Assembly (NCBI GenBank): GCA_021151835.1
Contig: JAGKWO010000087.1
Coordinates: 1-14,909 of the forward strand
Direction: 5' to 3'
DNA from: Gammaproteobacteria bacterium
Lineage (GTDB): Bacteria > Pseudomonadota > Gammaproteobacteria > Pseudomonadales > Cellvibrionaceae
Length of the DNA stretch: 14,909 nt
Shown in pieces: positions 1 through 4,831 of this stretch. The first letter of the stretch is position 1. Each line of letters opens with the position of its first letter. A program made the translations under genes and the position numbers. A model generated the notes under the pieces. That model did not search any database. It was not told the origin of the DNA and worked only from the letters and a program-made list of their open reading frames with translations.

Positions 1-62
1 AAGTACATGGGGCGGCTGTCTTGTTGCGAAAGAAATAAACCTTCAGTCACACGCCTTCACCT

Positions 63-102
63 GTATATATACGATATACACAGTATACACAGATATACAC
101 AG
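63..102. repeat. AT-rich palindrome and three short tandem repeats
   Basis: A perfect 10-base palindrome, GTATATATAC, at 63-72 is followed by three near-tandem copies of TATACACAG at 75-83, 84-92 and 94-102. The periodicity of 9-10 bases is close to one helical turn, so the repeats could be protein-binding half sites, but no known operator is recognised. It may also be simple-sequence expansion in an eroded intergenic region. Confidence 0.5.
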
Positions 103-127
103 CTGGCAAGTCAGAAAATAAGGAGAG

Positions 128-156
128 GCCAAATCAATAAGGTTGATTGATTTGGC
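128..156 (-). terminator. Perfect 11-bp inverted repeat, possible weak terminator
   Basis: GCCAAATCAAT (128-138) is exactly complementary to ATTGATTTGGC (146-156), with a 7-base loop. Read on the minus strand, the hairpin comes just after the stop of the permease remnant and is followed by a pyrimidine-rich stretch (CTCTCCTTATTTTCTG). It could end transcription from the dksA-like/COG0523 operon. There is no clean T-run and the stem is AT-rich, so a role as a protein-binding palindrome is equally possible. Confidence 0.35.
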
Positions 157-168
157 GAAGGTGGGTGT

Positions 169-285
169 TCAATGCTTCAGAGCCAGTATTGAGCGAAGAA
201 TGACGAATTCGCGTTGGCATTGACTTAGGCCAGCGAGTAGGCTGGTGGTCATGCCGAGTAGACCAGCGATAACGATGGCAAAAGC
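169..285 (-). pseudogene. Remnant of an FtsX/MacB-type ABC transporter permease
   Basis: Read on the minus strand, 38 codons between two stops encode a stretch with GLLGMTTSLLAGL followed by QREFVILRS. This matches the membrane segment and the conserved R-R-E-x-A-I-L-R-S turn of FtsX-domain permeases, as found in MacB-like exporters and the Zur-controlled Zrg-type ABC system. A TGA lies directly upstream in frame (286-288) and the fragment ends at 169, so it is far too short for the roughly 400-residue family. The flanking frames contain nothing continuous with it. It lies downstream of the zinc-responsive COG0523 gene, where such a transporter would fit, so I infer a decayed member of the same regulon. 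The family call rests on one short motif. Confidence 0.4.
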
Positions 286-514
286 TCATCTATTTTGGTT
301 TTGGTGGTTGGGGTACATGGTTATGTGCGGTTCGTTTCTCTCCAGCAACCTACCCTGTGCTACGGCGAGTTGGGCACAAAGGCATCAGCGTTTGCAAGAC
401 CAAGCAGTACCGCCCCGGAAAACTATTGGTCGGCTTGCTTTTCGCTTGATCGGTTGTCCAATCTTCGTTTGTTGCGCTTGTTTGCAAAGTCATGTTCATA
501 TCTACCCCCCGGGT
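286..514. other. Eroded region downstream of the COG0523 gene
   Basis: No intact gene is supported here. On the minus strand a 49-codon reading frame starts at 499 with MNMTLQTS, fifteen bases after the stop of the COG0523 GTPase, has a G-run upstream, and ends at 350. It could be the decayed start of a further operon gene. I do not recognise its product, and the reading frames between it and the permease remnant are broken several times. Plus-strand frames across 245-586 have no ribosome site or recognisable protein and look accidental. Confidence 0.3.
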
Positions 515-1735
515 TTAATGTGCATGTCCCTGCGTCCAGGTAGGAAACGGATCAGGCAAGGTTTTCCAATACTCCTGGCCTTTTAATACTTCATCTTCGG
601 TGAGCAAACATTTATCCAACTGCGCAATGACAAACTCTTTATCCAGGTGTTGGCCGATAAATACCAATTCCTGACGCATATCGCCAAAGGGTTCTACCCA
701 TTTATCCATAATGTAATTCACATGGTCTTCATCGTCTGGCCAACGCTCTTTGGGAATGGCCTTCCAAAACATACCAGCCGCACCGTGCTGGGCAATACCG
801 CCCGCCTGGCTCCACTGCCCCGCCCACTGTGGGCGGGACGCCAGCCAGAAAAATCCTTTTGAGCGCAGTAATTTTCCTTTTACTGCCGGACTGGAGAAGA
901 ACTCATAAATTTTTTGCGGATGAAAGGGGCGGCGCGCATGGTAAGAAAAACTGCTGATACCGTATTCTTCAGTTTCTGGTGTGTGTTCGCCGCGCATTTC
1001 TTTTAACCAGCCGGGCGCTTGCTGGGCTTTTTCAAAATTGAATTTTCTGGTGTTGAGCACTTTGTCGAGCGGCACATTGCCGCGCTCAACGGGAATAATG
1101 TCAGCATCAGGATTCAGCTTGGTGAGAATTGCATTAAGTTCGGCGAGCTGTTCTGCAGAAATCAAATCGGTTTTGCTGATTAACAATACATCACAAAATT
1201 CGACCTGATCGATCAGCAAATCCGCCACGTTGCGCTCGTCTTCCTCACCGAGGCTTTCACCGGTTTCTTGTAGCGAGAGCGCATCGTAATAATCGTTTAG
1301 AAAATTCACTGCATCAACGACGGTGACCATAGTATCCAAACGCGCGACGTGTGACAGGCTTTGGCCATCCTCATCTTCAAAGGTAAAGGTTTCGGCAATC
1401 GGCAATGGCTCGGAAATGCCGGTAGATTCAATGACCAAATAATCAAAGCGCCCTTCCTTGGCCATGCGGTTTACTTCCACTAGCAAATCTTCACGCAGTG
1501 TGCAGCAGATGCAGCCATTGCTCATCTCCACTAATTTTTCTTCCGCGCGGTTTAATTCCACCTGGTTTTGGATCAGCGCTGAATCAATATTGACTTCGCT
1601 CATATCGTTCACGATGACTGCAACGCGGCGGTTTTCGCGATTATTCAGAATATGGTTCAAGAGTGTGGTTTTACCGGCACCCAAAAAGCCGGATAAGACA
1701 GTAACGGGCAGAAGAGTAGAGGAAGGTGAATTCAT
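515..1735 (-). CDS. COG0523 (CobW/ZigA-like) zinc metallochaperone GTPase
   Basis: This 406-residue P-loop GTPase belongs to the COG0523 family, whose zinc-starvation members (ZigA, YjiA, YeiR, ZNG1) are thought to deliver zinc to client proteins using GTP hydrolysis. Visible motifs are a Walker A at residues 16-24 (GFLGAGKTT), the family metal motif GCICC at 74-78, a Walker B region around 101-105 (VIEST), and an SKTD guanine-recognition motif at 187-190. The C-terminal CobW_C domain follows from about residue 258. The protein ends in GHAH, a small metal-binding tail typical of these proteins. The length matches the long ZigA-like subgroup. It lies 61 bases downstream of the zinc-finger-less dksA paralogue on the same strand with no terminator between, so the two are likely co-transcribed from the Zur-box promoter. 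Pseudomonas aeruginosa has a comparable pair (PA5535-PA5536). The assignment as a zinc rather than cobalt or nitrile-hydratase chaperone rests on this context. Confidence 0.9.
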   Translation of the reverse strand: MNSPSSTLLPVTVLSGFLGAGKTTLLNHILNNRENRRVAVIVNDMSEVNIDSALIQNQVELNRAEEKLVEMSNGCICCTLREDLLVEVNRMAKEGRFDYLVIESTGISEPLPIAETFTFEDEDGQSLSHVARLDTMVTVVDAVNFLNDYYDALSLQETGESLGEEDERNVADLLIDQVEFCDVLLISKTDLISAEQLAELNAILTKLNPDADIIPVERGNVPLDKVLNTRKFNFEKAQQAPGWLKEMRGEHTPETEEYGISSFSYHARRPFHPQKIYEFFSSPAVKGKLLRSKGFFWLASRPQWAGQWSQAGGIAQHGAAGMFWKAIPKERWPDDEDHVNYIMDKWVEPFGDMRQELVFIGQHLDKEFVIAQLDKCLLTEDEVLKGQEYWKTLPDPFPTWTQGHAH

Positions 1736-1796
1736 GACGGTTGCCTGATGTTTTTCAGAGTTGGTTGCATTCGTTGTTAATGGGATGGACTGTTAA

Positions 1797-2243
1797 TTAG
1801 CTGCGCTGCTTGGAAAAATTGCGCTCCAATTCTTCCTGCCGGGCCTTTTCCTCGGTGCTGTATTCGGTTGTCGGACGCGCGAGCAAACGCTCCAACCCAA
1901 TTTCAACACCCGAGGCTTCGCAATAGCCGTAGTCCTGGCGTTCGATACGATCCAGCGCTTTATCGATCTTACGCATCAGGAAATATTCCCGTTCTGCAAT
2001 GCGCATTCGCTGGCGGTTTTCCTCTTCGGCAAGGGCGCGATCCAGCTCATCCGCCTCAGTCGAAGGTGCAGCTATCTCTTGTTTTATCGTCTCTATGTGC
2101 TCGCCTGTTTGGCGTTTAAGGTCCAGCAATAACTGCTTAAAAAAAGCCAATTGCACCTCATTCATGTAGTCACTTGCTGGCATTTGCAGCAAATCTGCGG
2201 CAGTAAGCGGCGCTTTGGGTGTGGAAATCTTGGGCTTTGCCAT
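1797..2243 (-). CDS. dksA2: Zinc-independent DksA paralogue (DksA2-like)
   Basis: This 148-residue TraR/DksA-family protein binds in the RNA polymerase secondary channel and, with ppGpp, adjusts promoter output. A long coiled coil spans about residues 30-105. At its tip sits the D-x2-D-x-A motif (D65, D68, A70) needed for DksA activity. In the C-terminal globular part the classic four-cysteine finger is gone: C108 remains, but the other positions read S111, S129 and E132, in YGYCEASGVE and EYSTEEK. This is the pattern of P. aeruginosa DksA2, which replaces DksA when zinc is scarce. The start is supported by a strong AAGGGAAG site 5-12 bases upstream. The Zur-like palindrome lies 26 bases upstream of the start codon, so repression by zinc-loaded Zur is expected. 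The COG0523 gene follows in the same operon. Confidence 0.88.
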   Translation of the reverse strand: MAKPKISTPKAPLTAADLLQMPASDYMNEVQLAFFKQLLLDLKRQTGEHIETIKQEIAAPSTEADELDRALAEEENRQRMRIAEREYFLMRKIDKALDRIERQDYGYCEASGVEIGLERLLARPTTEYSTEEKARQEELERNFSKQRS

Positions 2244-2253
2244 TACACTTCCC

Positions 2254-2281
2254 TTGGATCAGTTTTTAGATATGTTATAAT
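2254..2281 (+). promoter_or_regulatory. Predicted promoter of the Fur/Zur-family gene
   Basis: A perfect -10 hexamer TATAAT at 2276-2281 lies 16 bases after a weak -35 (TTGGAT, 2254-2259) on the plus strand. Transcription would start near 2288, about 55 bases ahead of the ATG at 2343. The -10 is embedded in the Zur-like palindrome, so occupancy of that site should block this promoter. Confidence 0.5.
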
Positions 2282-2291
2282 GTAACACACA
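2269..2291. promoter_or_regulatory. Zur-box-like operator between dksA2 and the regulator gene
   Basis: The half sites GATATGTTATA and TGTAACACACA flank a central A at 2280, with TGTTA (2273-2277) mirrored by TAACA (2283-2287). This is close to the gammaproteobacterial Zur consensus of GAAATGTTATA, one spacer base, then TATAACATTTC. By eye 17 of 22 informative positions agree, the left half matching better. It overlaps the plus-strand -10 and sits 26 bases upstream of the dksA2 start, so it could control both divergent genes. Confidence 0.75.
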
Positions 2292-2368
2292 CAATTAAAA
2301 GGAAAATTCCACAAACAGTAAGAAAACCCAGGATGTAGCTAGATGTATAACAATCACCCGCTGACAAA

Positions 2369-2803
2369 TTGGCAGGCCAAATGTGTGCCGGAGCTGCGGT
2401 AAAGCTGACGCCAAAGCGCCTGGAGGTATACACGGTGCTGGTTCAGGCTGGGCATCCGCTGTCGGCCTATGAATTAATTGATGAAGTGAAACGTAATTTT
2501 GAACGGCAGCTGACACCGATTTCCATTTATCGAATGCTAGAGTTTCTGGAACAAAAGCATTTGGTGCGTAAGTTAAAGTCCACAGGTAAATACATCGCCA
2601 TCACACCCAATGGCCCTGCCAACAATCAGCAAGTATTGCAGTTTTTAATTTGTCGCGATTGTGGTCAGGTTCGCGAATTGGCGGTGGATCCGCAGGTACT
2701 AATCCAGCTGACTGCCTGCGTTGATCAATGTGGATATCAATTGAAGAGCCGCGAACTGGAGCTGGAGTGTATCTGCGATCAGTGCATCACCAATCCCGTT
2801 TGA
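2369..2803 (+). CDS. Fur/Zur-family transcriptional regulator, possibly frameshifted at its 5' end
   Basis: The protein is a Fur-family repressor most like Zur. The winged helix begins at VKLTPKRLEVY (residues 11-21 from the TTG) and includes a recognition-helix region around ISIYRMLEFL (51-60). The dimerisation domain carries two structural zinc pairs, C95-x2-C98 and C136-x2-C139. Compared with E. coli Zur, the second zinc site is not recognisable: the positions of H77, C88 and H96 read R67, I78 and a residue in an Asn-rich hinge without His, while E111 corresponds to E103. Extra cysteines are C6, C117, C121 and C134. The start is uncertain. TTG at 2369 and ATG at 2381 have no good ribosome site, whereas ATG at 2343 has AGGA nine bases upstream but is in another frame and stops at 2400-2402. 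One added C in the CCC run at 2357-2359 would join them into MYNNHPADKLAGQMC. It is divergent from dksA2 and shares its operator. Confidence 0.82.
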   Translation: MAGQMCAGAAVKLTPKRLEVYTVLVQAGHPLSAYELIDEVKRNFERQLTPISIYRMLEFLEQKHLVRKLKSTGKYIAITPNGPANNQQVLQFLICRDCGQVRELAVDPQVLIQLTACVDQCGYQLKSRELELECICDQCITNPV

Positions 2804-2862
2804 CGCATCTCCAACGTAAATTATCCCCGCTTCGCTTGAGCAAGCGACATCGCATTCGGGTT

Positions 2863-2896
2863 TGCACGCCGATATTTCTCTGCACGCCGATATTTC
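2863..2896. repeat. 16-base direct repeat with an 18-base period
   Basis: TGCACGCCGATATTTC occurs exactly at 2863-2878 and 2881-2896, separated by TC. It lies in the spacer between the Fur/Zur-family gene and the DUF2934 gene, upstream of any recognisable promoter. It may be a recent tandem duplication or a paired binding site. Confidence 0.8.
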
Positions 2897-3002
2897 AACG
2901 AGACTTATTATTTATAACAAAACAGTCTTTCGAGTATTGAAATTTACTCGCTCCTGGCAGATCTCAGTCCTGTCTATTCTTTTTTTGTTGAGGGGGCGAT
3001 CT

Positions 3003-3212
3003 ATGCTGCACAACCAGACTCACATCCGGGAACTTGCTTACTATCTGTGGTTGTCAGAGGGAAAACCGGAGGGGCAATCAGAACGTCATTGGCAAACGGC
3101 GACCCGTATGGCAGATGAACAGAGCAATGCCAAAGCACGTGCGGCAAAAACATCCACCGACCCTTCGGAGGCCAAGGGCACCACAGAACCGGAACAACCA
3201 GATCAAACTTGA
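3003..3212 (+). CDS. DUF2934-domain small protein
   Basis: This 69-residue soluble protein has a DUF2934-like helix-turn-helix segment at about residues 6-35 (HIRELAYYLWLSEGKPEG, then an ERHWQTA stretch). This is the usual RAYELWEERGRPEG-x-DWxxAE pattern of this short family, whose function is not known. The remaining residues are Ala-, Lys-, Thr- and Pro-rich and probably disordered. I placed the start at 3003 because GAGGGGG lies 5-11 bases upstream; the open frame extends back to 2862 but has no ribosome site there. It is followed 19 bases later by another small gene on the same strand, so the two are likely co-transcribed. DUF2934 genes are often found near stress-related genes, but nothing here fixes a role. 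Confidence 0.75.
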   Translation: MLHNQTHIRELAYYLWLSEGKPEGQSERHWQTATRMADEQSNAKARAAKTSTDPSEAKGTTEPEQPDQT

Positions 3213-3231
3213 AAAATTATTGGAGAAATAT

Positions 3232-3504
3232 ATGAACGATGCCTTCGATAAAACCACAGCCACATTGGACAAAACCACATTTGGAATGGAGTTGGATAAA
3301 CGGCTGGATGAAGTTATCGCCTGGGCTGTTAAAGAGTGCCCGGATAAAAATGCGAGCCCTCGCTACGCGGATTTTGAGCAAGTGCGGAAACAGTTCCATC
3401 ATATCGCCACGGGGGAAATTAAATCCCTATCCTCCCAGGCTGCGGCGGAGCCCGAAGACGGTGGGCCACAATATATTAACGATAACCCCGCGCCTTGGCC
3501 CTAA
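3232..3504 (+). CDS. Unrecognised 90-residue protein
   Basis: The product is small, soluble and mixed-charge. It begins MNDAFDKTTATLDKTTFGME, has a helical, amphipathic middle (about residues 20-63, including LDEVIAWAVKECP), and ends in a proline- and asparagine-rich tail. I know no family for it. GGAG lies seven bases before the ATG at 3232, which fixes the start; the longer open frame upstream overlaps the DUF2934 gene and is unlikely. The close spacing to that gene suggests one transcript. It converges on the YihY/BrkB gene, with only 59 bases between the two stop codons and no clear terminator hairpin there. Confidence 0.65.
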   Translation: MNDAFDKTTATLDKTTFGMELDKRLDEVIAWAVKECPDKNASPRYADFEQVRKQFHHIATGEIKSLSSQAAAEPEDGGPQYINDNPAPWP

Positions 3505-3563
3505 ACATAACAATTACCTAATGACTACTGATTGACTACCTAACGACTGGCTGACAAGTTTTT

Positions 3564-4679
3564 TTACTGCTCTTTTTTCTGCGCCTTATCACTATTGCTT
3601 GTTACCAGGAATTCCAGGCCCACCCCTGGGTCTTCTTCACCACTGATGGAAGCATCGCAGGGGCTTGCCGCTTCACTGGCTTTATGCCCTAACACCATGT
3701 CTTTATTCACGGGGTATACCGGAGAAAAATCAAATTTTTCCGGGTCATTAATCTCCTTCGCTTTTTCGCCAGCAGCCAAATCCGCATCACAGGTGGAGAC
3801 AGCAAAGTCCGAGGGTTTAACCTGCGCGCCCCGGCGGTCGGCATAAATGCGGGTAAACTCCGCACCAAATAAAATAATCAAACCCACATAGGAGACCCAC
3901 AACATAATTAAAATAATGGTTCCCGCTGCGCCGTAAGCAGACGCGGGGTCACTGTGGCCAAAGTAGAGCCCCAGTGCGAATTTCGCGATAACAAACAAGA
4001 GCGACGTGACGAATGCGCCCACCCACACGTCGCGCCAGGCAACAGTTGCGTCCGGCAGGAATTTAAAGATGGCCGCGAACAAAAAGGTGATCACCCCGAG
4101 GGACAGGGAAACATCCAGCAAGCGAAAAATGATGTTAAACGCTGAGGAAAAGTAGACAGCCACCCAGTCACTTAACACGGTGAGCAGCGCCGAGAGAATC
4201 AGGGACACCAACAACAGAAAACCGACCGCTAATATCAATCCGAATGAGAATGCGCGATCCAACACCATTTTTATAATCTTGTTGCCGGGATGGGGCTTTA
4301 CTTCCCAAATTAAGTTCAATGTCTGCTGGAGTTGATAAAAAACCCCCGTCGCACCGAAAACCAGTGTGGCAATCCCGATGAATGATGCCCAGGTGGAGTC
4401 TCGATGCATGCTGGCGTTGGCGATGATGGCTTCTATATCCTTGGCAGTAGTACCACCAATCATGCCTTGTATTTCGGCGCTGATACGACGCGTTATTGCC
4501 TCTTCGCCATAAAAATATCCGGCGAGGTTGATAATAATGACCAACAAACCGGGCAGGGAAAAAATAGTGTAGAAAGAGATGACTGCACTGTTTCTAAACG
4601 GTTCCCTTTCCAACCATTGCCAAAAGGTAGCGCTAAAAATATGTGCCGCTGCTGCAGTGTTTGAGGGAAACACCATCAT
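3564..4679 (-). CDS. YihY/BrkB-family inner-membrane protein
   Basis: The 371-residue product has the YihY/BrkB layout: an amphipathic start (FWQWLEREPFRNSAVISFYTIFS) leading into the first membrane helix (about residues 35-57), a hydrophilic loop, then five more hydrophobic segments at roughly 98-115, 140-170, 190-212, 215-240 and 248-272. Family marks include the S-x-F-x-T-x-F-S-L-P-G segment, GATGVFYQLQQTLNLIWEVKP and FGAEFTRIYADRRG. The family was once called ribonuclease BN by mistake; its real role is unproven and suggestions include transport. The cytoplasmic tail after about residue 285 is long and acidic and is not part of the core domain. Two adjacent ATGs (4679, 4676) follow AGGGGTGA; either may be used. 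It lies downstream of katG on the same strand but behind katG's terminator, so it is probably expressed separately. Confidence 0.88.
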   Translation of the reverse strand: MMVFPSNTAAAAHIFSATFWQWLEREPFRNSAVISFYTIFSLPGLLVIIINLAGYFYGEEAITRRISAEIQGMIGGTTAKDIEAIIANASMHRDSTWASFIGIATLVFGATGVFYQLQQTLNLIWEVKPHPGNKIIKMVLDRAFSFGLILAVGFLLLVSLILSALLTVLSDWVAVYFSSAFNIIFRLLDVSLSLGVITFLFAAIFKFLPDATVAWRDVWVGAFVTSLLFVIAKFALGLYFGHSDPASAYGAAGTIILIMLWVSYVGLIILFGAEFTRIYADRRGAQVKPSDFAVSTCDADLAAGEKAKEINDPEKFDFSPVYPVNKDMVLGHKASEAASPCDASISGEEDPGVGLEFLVTSNSDKAQKKEQ

Positions 4680-4789
4680 TCACCCCTGATTCCTTCGCAA
4701 TGACATTACCGACAGCTGCTTTGCAACTATCGCCTGGTATGAGTAACTGCTACTGGGAATTGGAGGCGATAAAATCAATGGAGTTCAAT

Positions 4790-4821
4790 AAAAACGCAAT
4801 GGCACACACCATTGCGTTTTT
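4790..4821. terminator. Bidirectional Rho-independent terminator after katG
   Basis: AAAAACGCAATGG (4790-4802) pairs perfectly with CCATTGCGTTTTT (4809-4821) around a 6-base loop. The T-run on either strand makes it usable in both directions. It begins ten bases beyond the katG stop and insulates the YihY/BrkB gene from katG transcription. Confidence 0.9.
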
Positions 4822-4831
4822 ATAGGTTGGT

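Noticed and set aside
245..586. Plus-strand frame of 113 codons at the left end
   Set aside because: No ribosome site or domain; it overlaps the COG0523 gene end and is antisense to the permease remnant.
2343..2402. Regulatory leader peptide ahead of the Fur/Zur-family gene
   Set aside because: Nineteen codons without Cys/His clustering or an attenuator hairpin; a frameshifted true start explains it better.
2833..2846. Hairpin CGCTTGAGCAAGCG as terminator of the regulator gene
   Set aside because: The loop is only two bases and no T-run follows.
3505..3563. Terminator between the 90-residue gene and the YihY gene
   Set aside because: A T-run is present but there is no stable stem; only repeated GACTA/TGACT-like words are seen.
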